Source: Flaccisagitta enflata
Taxonomy: Eukaryota; Chaetognatha; Sagittoidea; Aphragmophora
Assembly (NCBI GenBank): GCA_965153355.1
Contig: OZ231126.1
Span: forward strand, 9,796,001 to 9,860,000
Length of the DNA stretch: 64,000 nt
Direction: 5' to 3'
This document shows positions 50,803-63,078 of the stretch, one piece after another; within the stretch, counting starts at the first letter, position 1; each line of letters starts with the position of its first letter. The translations under genes were made by a program, and so were the position numbers. Below the pieces are notes generated by a model that was given only the letters and a program-made list of their open reading frames with translations, was not told the DNA's origin and made no database searches.

Positions 50803-51775
50803 TATGCACGTTTTTCACTTTTAGGCTAGTAGGGTGGTTTGGTGGTAGGCTGGTTTAGATAAATAGTGTGCGTATGTTGAGTTCTTCCATTTAGAGACTC
50901 CATACCAAGTTTCAAACAATTTGGTTGAAAAATGTCCAATTTAAGTAAGTTTTTTCTTTTAGGCCGATAAGCTGGTTGGGTGGTAGGTCGGTTTGGCCGA
51001 TTAGCATGCTCAAATGCATATAAATCATATACATATGTTGAGGCCTTCCATTTAGAGACTCCATACCAAATTTCAGCCAAATCGGTTGAAAAATGCCAAA
51101 GTTATGCACGTTTATCACTTTTTGGTTGGTAGGCTGGTTGGGTGGTAGGCTGGTTTAACAGGATAAATAGTTTGCATATGCTGAGTCCTTCCATTTAGAG
51201 ACTCCATACCAAGTTTCAACCAAATCAGTTGAAAAATGACAAAGTTACGCAAGTTTTTCACTTTTAGGCCGGTTGGCTGGTTGGGTGGTAGGTCGGTTTG
51301 GCCGGTTAGCATGCTCAAATGCATATAAATCATATACATATGTTGAGGCCTTCCATTTAGAGACTCCATACCAAATTTCAACCAAATCGGTTGAAAAATG
51401 CCAAAGTTATGCACGTTTTTCACTTTTAGGCCGGTAGGCTGGTTGGGTGGTAGGCTGGTTTGACAGGATAAATAGTGCGCATATGTTGAGTACTTCCATT
51501 TAGAGACCCCATACCAAGTTTCAACCAAATTAGTTGAAAAATGACAAAGTTATGCAAGTTTTTCACTTTTAGGCCGGTTGGCTGGTTGGGTGGTAGGTTG
51601 GTTTGGCCGGTTAGCATGCTCAAATGCATATAAATCATATACATATGTTGAGTCCTTCCATTTAGAGACTCCATACCAAATTTCAGCCAAATCGGTTGAA
51701 AAATGCCAAAGTTATGCACGTTTTTCACTTTTAGGCCGGTAGGCTGGTTGGGCCGGTTGGGTTGGTCGGATCACA
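50803..51775. repeat. Satellite array with alternating subunits (insertion target)
   Basis: Units of roughly 140-165 bp alternate between an A type (gctggtttgacaggataaatag) and a B type (ggccggttagcatgctcaaa), giving a period of about 300 bp. All units share ccatttagagactccatacc and gttgaaaaatg. The left end of the array is at about 26,850-26,900, on the other side of the retroelement. Confidence 0.85.
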
Positions 51776-52430
51776 AAAATCGGATAGGATGTAAAGCGCC
51801 TTAACCTAGTACAACTTCCCACCAAATATGAACCAAATCGGTCAAAGCATAAAAAAGTTATCCATTTTTTAAAATCCGTCACGACGACGACGACGACAAC
51901 GACGACGACGACGACACCCACCCGCCTTGAATTATAGTCCGCGTCGGAATGATATTCCGTCGCGGACAAAAAGGGAAAGATCACGAGAGTCGATCACGAA
52001 AAGTAGGTTGGAAAAACCGTAATTAACATCGCGGTAATGCGATTTTTATACCGGGCGCCGAATCTACCATCTACACACACATCATTTGACTGAAAACGAT
52101 AGAAAAAGTCATAAAGACGAGATTTGTTAAAATATGTAAAATGATAGGCATAATTTCTTCTCTCTCGCCTTTCTTTAACAAGCCGGTAAAGAAGGGAAGT
52201 CCATTTTCAAAAAAAGGTTTCTTTTGATCATTTCGATATCCTATCTGCAGGTACCGGTAGAAGCAAATAATAAATGTTCTTTTTTAATAATACATTTATC
52301 TCAGCCAATAAGTATGAAAAGAAGCCCTGTGAAGGCATATCGATAAGAACGGATCAATAATCCACCCGCTTCTTTGGAAAACGACCGCCGCGCTATCTCA
52401 ATTCTCAATCTATGAATACATGTAGCTCAA
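51776..52430. other. Non-genic interval
   Basis: A (cga)n tract is at 51880-51915, followed by AT-rich sequence without supported exons. Confidence 0.5.
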
Positions 52431-52439
52431 GATCACAGG

Positions 52440-52830
52440 AATGGAACTGTACGAGTGTAATGAACAGAACAAAGCGGAAGTTTTGAAATTTGACGCAGAA
52501 AAGAGGAACCCCTTACAAAAATGATGAACGCGAATGAAAATTGAGCGAACAAGCATGGAGCAAAGAGAGAAATGATTATGGAGTATGGAGCAAACTGAGA
52601 ATAAAGAGATTTTAAGACACATGAATAAAGCGAGCGAACAAGCATGGAGCAAAGAAGGAAATGATTATGGAGCATGGAGCAAAGTGAGAATATAGAGATT
52701 TTAAGAGACACATGAATAAAGCGAGCGAGCAAGCATGGAGCAAAGAGAGAAATGAGCATGGAGTATGGAGCAAACTGAGAATAAAGAGATTTTAAGAGAA
52801 ACATAAACAAAGCGAGCGCAAGGAACGAAA
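52440..52830. repeat. ~110-bp tandem repeat, about three copies
   Basis: Units contain gcgagcgaacaagcatggag and tgagaataaagagattttaa. They give similar open frames on the minus strand, but composition and repetition argue against a gene. Confidence 0.8.
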
Positions 52831-53497
52831 GGAGAAACGCTCATGAAATCAACCAAGAATGGAATGACAAAAGAGATGAGCGTCGGTCAAACAAGGAGAG
52901 AGTGAGTCGAATGCGCGTGGAGCAAAAAACGAATAGACATCGAGCGAGTTGAATGAGCGAGGAAGGAAACAAGGAAAATGAAAAAGATGAGACACTGTCC
53001 TTTTTTTTCACCAAGTTTCTGGACAACAGAGACGCCCAATCGGCAAATGATGTCACGAACATTCAGTTCATTCGAGACTCGCTTAAATCTTAGATTAAGT
53101 AAACGACGCATGATGAAACCGAGTAAGAATTCGTTTGAGGACTAAATGGACAAGTTCCGGCTTGCTCATCGCTTTATCATCGTCACATTTCATTTCATTG
53201 AGGTCGCGATGGAAGGAAGATGCCAATATCTTCGATTAACAACCTCATCTCGGTCCATGTCTTCGCCAAATCGTTTTTCTCCATGAACTTCTCCTTTGGT
53301 TTACCCATTCCTTCTCAACTTCGTTACCATCACTTCAAATTCATCCCGTCGCTTTCCCTTTGGATTTTTACCGCCATTTCCAACTAGGACCGCGTCTCCT
53401 TCACCATCCCTGATTCTCGTCATCTTCCATTCCCTCGGCCATCATCATCATCATCGTCATCATCATCGTCGTCGTCGTCATCATCTCTTTCTCATTC

Positions 53498-55920
53498 ACA
53501 AGAAGTCGTTTCTGTGCATTAAATGTTCGAATTGGATTTCTAGTCCGATTCTTTGTTCCATGACTTCCTGCAGTTCTTGATTCATCTCGTTGTTGGTGGA
53601 GATTAATTGTTGACGAAAGTCCTTTAATTTACGGATCTTCGACGTCAAGTCCTGAAGAGTCGGGAAGAAAAATTAGCAGCCGGTAGATGAGAGAGTGCGT
53701 GACAGTGCGTTTGCTTGTGTATAATTGTCTGTCCCTCTCTACTGCACGTTATCTTCATTCATTATCTCAGGTAACCATGTATCATCTACTTTATCCTTTG
53801 AGTCATCGTCTTCGGGAGTGAGCGTTTCTCATCATCAATAGACTCGTCTCTGTAGCTGGGCATATCAGTCTCTCAATGTATCAAGATGGGGCTGAGGATG
53901 TGTAGAAATTGTGTGTGTTGTCCTCAAATAACTTACCTGTAGCTGGGCGTATCCTTCTCTGGAGATGGGACCGAGATGCTGCGGGCGCGGTAGTTCCGTG
54001 CCATCATCCAATCGTATCACTCCTTCAGTCTCTCGAATTCCGGCAGGACCAACAGACAGAGCCTCCAAACCAACGGCCAATGATTCAGAACCTGAAGATG
54101 ACGAAGAACGAAATTGCAAGTTGAGAGTGAAACCAGAATGAAAGACCAGCGACTGACAAGAGCCGAACGAGAGCTGAAGAAGAGCTGATCAAGAGCTGAA
54201 CAAGAACTAAACAAGAGCTGAACAAGAACTGAACAAGAGCTGAACAAGAAATGAACAAGAGCTGAACAAGAACTGAACAAGAGCTGAACAAGAACTGAAC
54301 AAGAGCTGAACGAGAGCTGAACGAGAGCTGAACGAGAGCTGACAAAACTACTGACAAAACTATCATTGGCGTGCAAGATAGCCTGCAATAGCTGTAAGTG
54401 GTTAAAGAATTTCCACACGATGATTATGGAATGTTGGAATGTTTCTAACCAGCGCTGACGTTGTTTACGGCCGAGCCAGGCGGTGGTTGCTGAGTCGACG
54501 GTGGCTGCGAACCACCTTGCTGCGCCGACGGTTGTTGCTGCTGCTGCTGCGTGGGCATGAACTGTTTGTTGAAATCCAATGAATTCTCGCGCGAATGAAG
54601 ACGAGGACGTGGAGGAGGAGGCGGAGGCTCAGCCAGCAACTAGGATTAAGTAAAAGATGTTTCATTCAACCATTGATCCATTCATTTGTTTATATATCCA
54701 GTTTATTTATTCATTTGTTTATTTATTCATTTACTCATTTCTTTTCGATCATTCTACCAGTAATGGCGGCTGTCGCCGTGAGGAAAAAAGTCGTAAACAT
54801 TGGTCACTTTTCACCTTGCTTTTGTCTTCAGTCACTGAATTTTTTTTATTTGTTAGATCAAATCAAAAGCAGTTGAATGTATTGATTGCACTGAAAAATC
54901 AAAGAAAAATAGAACTGAGCCAAATGAGCTAGATGAGCAAAAATAATCAAAATATTTCAACCAGACAACCAGCTTTGCTCACTGACATGCTTTCTTGTAT
55001 TTGCATGCTTAAATCAAAATATTAATTTATTCACCCTTTTCTAAATAAGAGAAAAAAAAGCAAGTTAAATGAGCTACATGAGCCAGAATACTTAAAAATA
55101 TCCTCACAGATGAGCAGCTCTGCTCACTGACAATTTTTTTATTTGCTTGGTAAAACAAATATGAAAATATTTATTCATTTATTGTATTTGAAATCAGAAA
55201 GAATAGACTGAGCTAAGTGAGCTAAATGAGCTAAAATGTTCAAAAACGCCCTCATAGATGAGCAGCTGTGCTCATAAACATGTTTTTTTGTATTTGCATG
55301 CTCAAGTAAACATAAATACACTCCTTTATTGATCCTACAAAAAATGAAAAAAAAGTTGAAAAAAATTTCATTCGAATTTTTCGTAAATAAATCTTTAAAA
55401 AATCATAGCGCGAAAAATATTTGGCATAGAGCATTCTGCTTGGCGCCAAATGAAAGAGAATAATCAAATTTACTTACACTATTAATTTCATCGGAGGCCT
55501 CAATCAGCCGGATGAGATTCACAACTTCCTCATAAGAAAATGAAAACCCTGTTTCTCTCGAATATGTCAAAAAGTCGAAGACTGACTTCGACTTTTTTCC
55601 CGATCATTTATTCATTTCTATCCATTCAAAGATTGTAACGATTTTTTGCGACTCGTTTCTTCCAATCCTCCTCGCTGACCACTCTCACCTGATTATGCGA
55701 CGATTGAGGCTGTGACGATTGCTGTTGTTGCGGCTGTTGTTGTTGCTGTTGTTGTTGTTGCGAGCCTTTGACTGCGACGGGATGCGCGATTTTCGATGAT
55801 TCGTCGCTGTGCGGTTTTTGAAAATCAAAGTTTAAAGGCTTTGTAGATCCCGGACTAGACAAAATACTCGATGTAGGAGATTCGGAGAAATGCGCCCATT
55901 GCTGTTGTTGTTGTTGTTGC

Positions 55921-55952
<32 letters not shown>

Positions 55953-58848
55953 GAAATGTGCAGGGGCCGAAGATAATCCTTCGGTATTGCCCGCTGACGC
56001 AGTCGCCGCCGAACTTCCCGCGTGAAACGCCTGTCCAGCCCCTCCTCCTCCTCCTCCAGCTCCACCTCCGCCACCCGCGGCACCGCCATGATGCTGCTGC
56101 TGCTGTTGTTGTTGTTGCATTTGATGTTGCAGCAGATGATGATGGTGTTCTAAATCGGCGAGTCTGTGGGCGGCGGAGAGATTGGCGGTGAGTGAGGCTA
56201 GTCTGGCGGCGGCCGCGGATTCTTCTTCGTGAATCGGTGGAAACGGAAGTAAAGACGACGGTAAAGTGTCCGGGATTTCGATCTCGTTCCGCCGCAGAAC
56301 CACCAAATGCATGCAAGTGCAAAACTCTTCCAAGTTGAGAGCCCCGTCGCGCGTCACGTCAGACAATTGCCAGATCTTGGACAGTTCGTGAATCGGAAGG
56401 CGAGATTTTTCGAAAAAGACTTTGGCCACCGCGCCGTGGATTAATCCTTCCACGTCAGCCTGTGGGGGGAATGGCGTCGAACGGGAAAGATTATCTATGA
56501 TTCAGAACTCCATCCCGTTTTTTTTCGGGGGGGGGGAGATGTATCTATGTGAGGTTTTCCCTGTCCTGGAATGAGGTTTTCCCTGTCCTGGAATCAAAGT
56601 TTTTAACCCTGGGGTCAGGTCATTGCATATTTCTGCTTATGTTTGTTTTTGGCCAAATTTTTCTCACCAAAACAAACACAAACCACGATACTCAAATGAA
56701 ACTTGCCTGCATGGTCTTGAATTGCGTGATGTAATACTCTCTTTGTTCGTCACTGATAGTCCAAACATCCTCCGTGTCAGACGCGGAAGAGAGAGAAGTC
56801 GTATCAAAGGAAGAGGATCGTTCTTCGCCCTCTCCAGGGCCGGAAGCGCCTGGCGCCTGACCGCCCCCACGTGAATCTCCAGCGTCGACGCCCATAGACA
56901 GCCCAGTATCATCTTCGTCAAAAGGGACCCAACCTATGAGATCACGACAAAAAAACAAGGCAAAACATGTGAGGGAAAATGATAACACAACTTGCAAATG
57001 AGATACTGCAGGTATATCCATGCATTTCTATAAACAAAGACAATATCAGCTTTAGCAATTATACCTTTAGCGGAAGTATTCATATTGTTATCGGTGACGA
57101 AGTTGTGATGAGGCACGGCAGAATTGGCGACTCCTCCACCGCTTTCACCACCGCTTCCGCCGCCGCCGCCGCCTCCGCCGCTGCCTGCACTCGTCATGGC
57201 GGCCTCGTGCGGGGAAAGTGGCGGAGCACCAGGCATCGGCGGTGCTAAGGGAATCTGAAAAGAAATGTATCGTCAACGTAATTCGTCTTCAATTAATTCG
57301 TCTTCAATTACGGACTGGTGCTAAGGGAATCTGAAAAGAAATGTATCGTCAACGTAATTCGTCTTCAATTAATTCGTCTTCAATTACGGACTGGTCTGTT
57401 GTTGGTCGACCATGACTCGGTTATCATCGAAATCATAGCGGAGCATTTGGCCGTTGGTCATTAAGAGGCGTACCTGCACGGCGGGCAATCCCGGTGAGGC
57501 AACGGGAGGCACAGCGGCGGATCTGGCGGGCGCCGCAGCCGAGGGCGACATTGGCGGCTTAGCGGGAGAAAACGGCGCACTTCCGCCCACTCGGAAGCCT
57601 GTTGTTGGGAGTGTGATAAGAAGGAATAGTATCACTTTTTAAGATAAAATATTGAAGCGCGTATCTTCAGCTTCACAAATCAGTGCCAGGCCTGTAAATA
57701 GTTGCATATTCCCCCCCCCTGGCAGGGGGGGGAATAAAATTAAAGGATTTGGAAATGGGGAAGAAAATCAAAGGGTAGAAAAACCAAAAACAGAAAAATA
57801 TAGAAGATATTACACTTTTGGCAGTACTAAAATGTAATATTTAGTCACCACAACACTATTTCATACTATTTAAACCAAAATATTACTATACAGTGGGTAT
57901 ATGGGGAAGAAAATCAAGTGTAGTTCTACCCTGCGGGGAAGAAAATCAAAGGACCAGGGGGGGGGGAAGAAATCAAAGGTCGCGCAACTATATACACCCC
58001 TGCAAATCACGCTAAGTCACGACTAAGCAATAACATTTCAACATAGATGGCTTACCAGGTGCGCCGCCCTGTTGGGGCTGAGTAGAAATGACGCCAGAGA
58101 CGGGATTATTGGCCGATGCCGTTGCAGCGCCGGAAGCAGCAGCAGCGTCGCCAACGACCGTCGCTTGAGACGCCGAGGAGGAAGAGGAGGAGGAGACCGA
58201 AGTTAGGTGCGTCATGCGTTGGTTAGATAAGGATCTCATGTGACCTTTATTCGGAGGCGGAGGCAAGACGCCGGTCGTGGACGAAGTCATCAAAGACGCC
58301 GAAGCGCCGGAAGGCAATAAAGGCGCCGCGCCACTGGATCCCGACGACGCCGGCATCGGCGGTCCGGCGGGGATGATGAAACTGCCGCCGACATTGTCCA
58401 ACGACGCCGCCGGATGTCCAGCGGCGTGGTGATGGTATGGCGCCGACGCCGTCGAGGCGGAGGACGAGTCATTAACGCCGGAAGTTGCCGCACCTCCGGT
58501 TTTGCCGGCAGCTACAGCGGCGGCGGCGGCGGTGGAGGAGAATTTCGGCAAAGGAACCTCGTTTCCGGAATTGGGGGCGATGGTCTCGATGGCGACCGGA
58601 AATCCGGCCTGTGCGGCGGCGATCAGCTTTAACGCGATGTAAAACTGACTTCGGCCGAAATGTCCCAACCGTTTGGCGCCGCATAATTCGGTGATGCGAT
58701 GCAGCGTCTCTTGCGGCAGACCGGAAGCGAGGAATAATTCGCCCGCGCGAACGCCCGTGATTCGTTTGATGCCACTGCCACCATTCTTCTCTTCCAAACG
58801 ATCGAATAACTCGCCGTAGAGTCGTTGCTCCGTTTCGGACAACTCCAT
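53498..58848 (-). CDS. REPS1: REPS1-like EH-domain endocytic adaptor (8 exons)
   Basis: Exons: 58848-58056, 57598-57474, 57254-57065, 56933-56707, 56459-55689, 54639-54450, 54091-53937 and 53651-53498. The N-terminal EH domain has ELCGAKRLGHFGRSQFYIAL, the RalBP1-associated EPS-homology signature. The second EH domain (exons 4-5) has the FKTMQ, LSKIWQLSDVTRDGALNLEE calcium-loop region. Poly-Gln, poly-Ala and poly-Gly tracts fill the middle. A Pro-rich block (PPPPPPRPRLHSRENSLDFNK) and a C-terminal coiled coil (RQQLISTNNEMNQELQEV) close the protein. REPS proteins bind RalBP1 and NPF-motif partners in clathrin endocytosis. Intron 4 appears to be GC-AG (ATGCAG|GCAAGT). Exon 5 could also read through its donor to a stop at 55626. 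The family is certain; REPS1 versus REPS2 is not resolvable here. Confidence 0.93.
54165..54345. repeat. 22-bp minisatellite in REPS1 intron
   Basis: Repeats of aagagctgaacaagaactga and variants, about eight copies, upstream of exon 7. Confidence 0.85.
54905..55300. repeat. ~165-bp degenerate tandem repeat in REPS1 intron 5
   Basis: Three units share agatgagcagctctgctcac, tgagctaaatgag and ttgtatttgcatgct. Confidence 0.65.
57241..57394. repeat. 76-bp tandem duplication covering the REPS1 exon 3 acceptor
   Basis: Two identical-looking units begin ggtgctaagggaatctgaaa; the word covers the acceptor and the first 14 bases of exon 3 on the minus strand. Confidence 0.9.
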
Positions 58849-60361
58849 GATTGGTGGTTTTGTTGTAGTTTTTTTGTTTCTTATGATAAGTGCGAAGCGA
58901 TTCAGTGGTTCCCCACAGGTACAAATACTTTTTAATTCCAATACCTATCTTTCTTTATTTTCTTTGTTAACAGCCGAGAGTTATTTTCCAAGTGAGAGAG
59001 TGCCATTTTCACACAACTTTAGCTTCCTTTTCATGCGCAAAAATAAAATCTTCTATTTCTTGAAAATCTATCACAGACGGCTTTTCATTCTTTATATTGG
59101 TCATGCTTCGTCACAAAGTTTCATCCTTGAAATGGGATTACAGAAAATTGATTTTAAAACCAAAAAGGCTAAAAGCTGCAACAAATACAAAACGATTCAC
59201 GCGGCAGTAACGCAACAAAAAACTTAGCTAAAATCATCGCCCATCCCACTGGCAGACCAAAGGAGGTGAATCACCACGCACCAAACGCGATCATAGACAC
59301 AGTGAGAGTGACAACTGACCAACTTTTGGTTTTGTCAGCTTATGTCGACATGTTAACAAGTCGTTTCAATCTGTGCATATTCATCAATCACCAAGTCCCA
59401 TGGAAACGAAGCCGTGATTCAGTTTTAAGTAACCAACAAGATCACTAATTTGTCAAGAAAAGTTAACTACCACCAATGAAAGAAGATTCATTTGATTTAT
59501 CAATCACTTAAAGTGGTTTTGATTTAAGGTTTTTTCAGTGGGTCTGTTTTTGGTCGGGAAGGGTCTGAAGAGAGAGAGGTATATGAGATCATCAGCCACC
59601 ATCTAAACGTGACATGTTTAAGTTACATGGCCTAGTCACTACGTAAGCGAATTTTTGAGATTGTATCACAAGTGGTTGGAAAGTTATCACAGTTCACAAA
59701 ATATTAATAACAGGACCCTCGTCCAATAATAAGTATCGAGACCAAGCGATGACGGCGGAGGGAAACCGTTTTGGGTGGAAAATGCCACTGTTTTCCAGAA
59801 TCGTCCACGTCGAGCGCATAAGAAATCAAAACAATAAAACGCGATTCGGGCGGCCAAACCAACCAAGAGCAATGGGAATCAAAACTTTTCTAAAGCGAAA
59901 TTTTAACTGGCAACCACAGTCCACCAAAGAGACAATATCTCGCCCGAGAGAATGATCAGAAATGACAAGAAATAAGGTCGCAAGAAAATCATCCAAAACA
60001 AAAAGCATTTCACCGCGTTGAAGTAAACATAGCCTTAGAAATGGCACAGATATCAGGTACAGTAAAGGTAAACAAAATTCCGGGGTTAATGAGGTCCTCT
60101 GTCGTCACAGTCATCACCATGAAGTAAAGGCACCAAATCTCAAACCTTGGTTAGCACCAGGTCATAGTCGATAGTCCTAGACCATCACCAAGAAAAAAGG
60201 CCATTCACCATCATCACCAAGAGGATTGACACTAGGATAGCATGGCATCAGAATAGCATGGCGCTATAGCAGCGGCTTTGACATTTTTGAGATTCGGAAT
60301 TCTTACAGGAGCCCCAATTTTTACCTCAAAAGTTTCCCCTCCCCCACACGTCTCCCCTTCC
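58849..60361. other. Intergenic between REPS1 start and the adaptor gene stop
   Basis: AT-rich sequence without supported exons. It holds the REPS1 promoter and the 3' UTR of the PH-SH2 gene. No repeat family from elsewhere in the window is recognised. Confidence 0.4.
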
Positions 60362-62638
60362 TCATCTCTTGAAATTTTTACTCGTTGCAAATATAACCTC
60401 TTCTTCATCACTCTGCTGCTTCCCCATCGGGGGTCGATGAGGATGGATTCCCCCAAGTGATTCTAGATTTGCCGCCAGACTGGCGACACTGCCCGTAACC
60501 GGGGCTTCAGAGCCACCTCTGATTATGGGAGACCCACTCTTATCAGTCGGGCCTCTTGGACCTGATGGGCTTTTGGATTTTGTTGACGGACGTTGTACGT
60601 TAAGATACCCTCCACTCGCGTCTTCAAACTTATTATTCCTTCTGGGGGCGAGTGGTGGCGCTTTCGGAGAATGCGCTTTTGTATTCAGATAATTGCTCTC
60701 CTGCTCCTTGGAACGAGCCGACTGGGAATTCAAATAACCAATATCGTTATCATCGTCAACGACGTGTTGTTTATTGCGTCTTGGAACGGCCGGGCCCTTA
60801 GGTGTTTGGGGACTGGAAACGTTGAGGTAAGACGGCTGCTCTTCTGTAGGCTCGTGAAAAGAAGAGCCACGTTTTTCTTTTCGATTGACAGCTTCTTTTT
60901 GCGATGTTTCATCCACTGATTTAAATTCCAAATAACCATACCCATCTTCCGAGATAGCCACCTGATCAACGCTGGAGTCGTGGATGCTGCAATAATTCTC
61001 ATCAGGGACCATCGCGGGTACTTTAGGCGGTCGTTTTGGGCCAGTTGTGACTTGCAGATAACTGCCATCATCGTCGTCATGACTTTGTCTACCGGGTAGG
61101 ATAATGCTCTCTTCAACGCTTCGTCTTGAGACAACTTCGGGGATTTCCTGGTAATTTTGATCATCTGGCTCCTCTATAACCTCTTGCTCTTCCTTACAGG
61201 AGGACGATCGCCACCATTGAGGTCTTGACTCAATTCCCCTTTGCCTCTGAACCTGGTTTACCATGGTTTCTAAATCTGCCTGGGTCCCCTTGAATTGCTT
61301 CAAATACGTGTTCTCTTCCACGCCTAGAACCTCCATATTATTACAGGTAAGAGCGACGCTGTTGGTCCGCTCCACAAACTGTTGCATAATTTCATCCAAA
61401 TCCCCACACAGCGCCTCTCGTGGCTGGACGTCCAGGCAGAACCATTCCCCTTGACGCTTGACGCCGATGCTGCCGGTATCCTCGCCGGAATCGAAAAGAT
61501 AGTCGACGGCGTACTCGCCGGTTTTATGGAAATTAGCCTTAGGTCTGACCAAACAATTGCCATAGCCAAGATGATTCGCATTGACCAACACTTGTCGTGA
61601 TTTCCCTCGTTCGAGACCCTCAAAAAACCAGGTTGGCTGGGGCAAATAATCATGAAACCGACGGAATATGTGGACGTGATCGCGATTGGATGAGGGCGTC
61701 ACGGGACTAATAACGGATGAAGGTGATACAGGACTTCTGCTAGAGGAAATGGGACTCTGTCGCGTGCTGGGAGACACTGGACTCGCACCTGCGGATGAAC
61801 CTGAAGTGGAGCGATTCACCGATGGCAGAATTGTCGGTCTCAAGCCAACTGGCGGCGCTGAAACCGCAGGAGTGGTTCTTGGGGCCACTGGAGTAGTACC
61901 AACACCTGAGTCGCGACTACCGCTACGAGGAGCTAGTGGAGGGGGCCGGACAGCAGATCTTGACTGAGCTCCTGCTGCTCCTGCTGCTGCTCTTGTAGCT
62001 GATAAAGCAGCTACTCCAACAGCTGCTGCTGATGCAGCCGAGGATCTCCCGGGATTTGCTCTGGGTCTCAACTCGGGTGGGGCTCCGGCACCTGAAGAGG
62101 ACGTAATCGTATTTCCAGCAGCGAATGTACCGCCGCCGTCCTGATTCACTTGAGAAAACCCACCACCGCCCCCAACAACACCCCCACCGCTGACATCAAC
62201 ACCACCACCCCTATCACCACCCTGTACGGCGAGAATCCTCTCCTGGGCATCCTCGCTGAGATCCTCCAATTGCTGCTGGGTGGCGACTCTACCAAAGATG
62301 ATGAAATCTAAAATATGGAACCAAACTCGCGTCTCCTCGGCGTCGTCAGAGTGATAAAATTGAATTTTGAGGTTCTGCGAATCCGCGCCGCGCATCAACA
62401 GACAAACGGAATCCACATTTTTACGAGCTCTGCCATGATCCATTTCGATGTTGAGACATTCCAATGACTGGAGATCCAAGCGATGCGGGGAGACGGAATC
62501 CTCCTCGCGCATCAACTCGGACTTCCACGAGGACAATTCGAAATCTGCGAGGACGAGGAATTTCTTCTCCCAGGCGCGGCCGTTAATGCGGGTCATCATC
62601 CAACCATTCATTGACGAATAGTCATCGCCATTGGCCAT
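60362..62638 (-). CDS. PH-SH2 adaptor protein with YLN motif array (single exon)
   Basis: 758 residues from ATG 62638. A PH domain at about 8-125 begins NGWMMTRINGRAWEKKFLVL. Gly/Ala and Ser/Pro linkers follow. An SH2 domain at about 330-430 has WFFEGLERGKS, the phosphotyrosine-binding Arg in CLVRPKA, and a QGEWFCLDV core. The C-terminal third carries repeated Tyr motifs: YLQVT, YGYLEFK, YLNVS, YLNSQ, YLNTK and YLNVQ. YxN is the consensus for Grb2-type SH2 binding. The PH-then-SH2 order resembles STAP adaptors and SH3BP2, but at 758 residues it is longer than STAP1 and STAP2. It is likely a membrane-proximal scaffold that recruits Grb2/Ras signalling when phosphorylated. The absence of introns over 2.3 kb is unusual beside its intron-rich neighbours and could reflect retroposition. 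Confidence 0.85.
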   Translation of the reverse strand: MANGDDYSSMNGWMMTRINGRAWEKKFLVLADFELSSWKSELMREEDSVSPHRLDLQSLECLNIEMDHGRARKNVDSVCLLMRGADSQNLKIQFYHSDDAEETRVWFHILDFIIFGRVATQQQLEDLSEDAQERILAVQGGDRGGGVDVSGGGVVGGGGGFSQVNQDGGGTFAAGNTITSSSGAGAPPELRPRANPGRSSAASAAAVGVAALSATRAAAGAAGAQSRSAVRPPPLAPRSGSRDSGVGTTPVAPRTTPAVSAPPVGLRPTILPSVNRSTSGSSAGASPVSPSTRQSPISSSRSPVSPSSVISPVTPSSNRDHVHIFRRFHDYLPQPTWFFEGLERGKSRQVLVNANHLGYGNCLVRPKANFHKTGEYAVDYLFDSGEDTGSIGVKRQGEWFCLDVQPREALCGDLDEIMQQFVERTNSVALTCNNMEVLGVEENTYLKQFKGTQADLETMVNQVQRQRGIESRPQWWRSSSCKEEQEVIEEPDDQNYQEIPEVVSRRSVEESIILPGRQSHDDDDGSYLQVTTGPKRPPKVPAMVPDENYCSIHDSSVDQVAISEDGYGYLEFKSVDETSQKEAVNRKEKRGSSFHEPTEEQPSYLNVSSPQTPKGPAVPRRNKQHVVDDDNDIGYLNSQSARSKEQESNYLNTKAHSPKAPPLAPRRNNKFEDASGGYLNVQRPSTKSKSPSGPRGPTDKSGSPIIRGGSEAPVTGSVASLAANLESLGGIHPHRPPMGKQQSDEEEVIFATSKNFKR

Positions 62639-63078
62639 GTTTTCAAGAGGCTCAAATTTATGGGTTGTTAGCTTCGACTTTTTATTCTCCAGGATTGATT
62701 TGAGTTTTGTTCAGGTATATATGATTACAGTTAATGATCGATATGGACCCAATTATATAATCGAAATTAACAATCCTAGCGATAAAAATGTCAACGGTAA
62801 TTATGAAAAAGGTGCGGTCTTTTTATTTTCAAAATAAATAAGTCAACAACAAGATCATTAAAACGCAAATGCAAATATTAAAATGGTATTTCAGAAGGTA
62901 CGAATTGTTTGTGCCATTTTGAAGATGGGAGGGGATTCAAAAAATGGACACTAGATATCGGGGAATACATTCTTAAACCAGGATTCAATTTTAGAGAGAG
63001 AGGATGATTGAATGTGATGGACGGGAGAGTACTTGATTAAACTCAGGATAGGATCAACTGAATCATGGACCCAAGAAT
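62639..63078. other. Intergenic
   Basis: AT-rich spacer between two minus-strand genes. No exon seen. Confidence 0.4.

Noticed and set aside
52433-52810. A 125-codon minus-strand frame
   Set aside because: It is a shadow of a roughly 110-bp tandem repeat, with no start context or homology.
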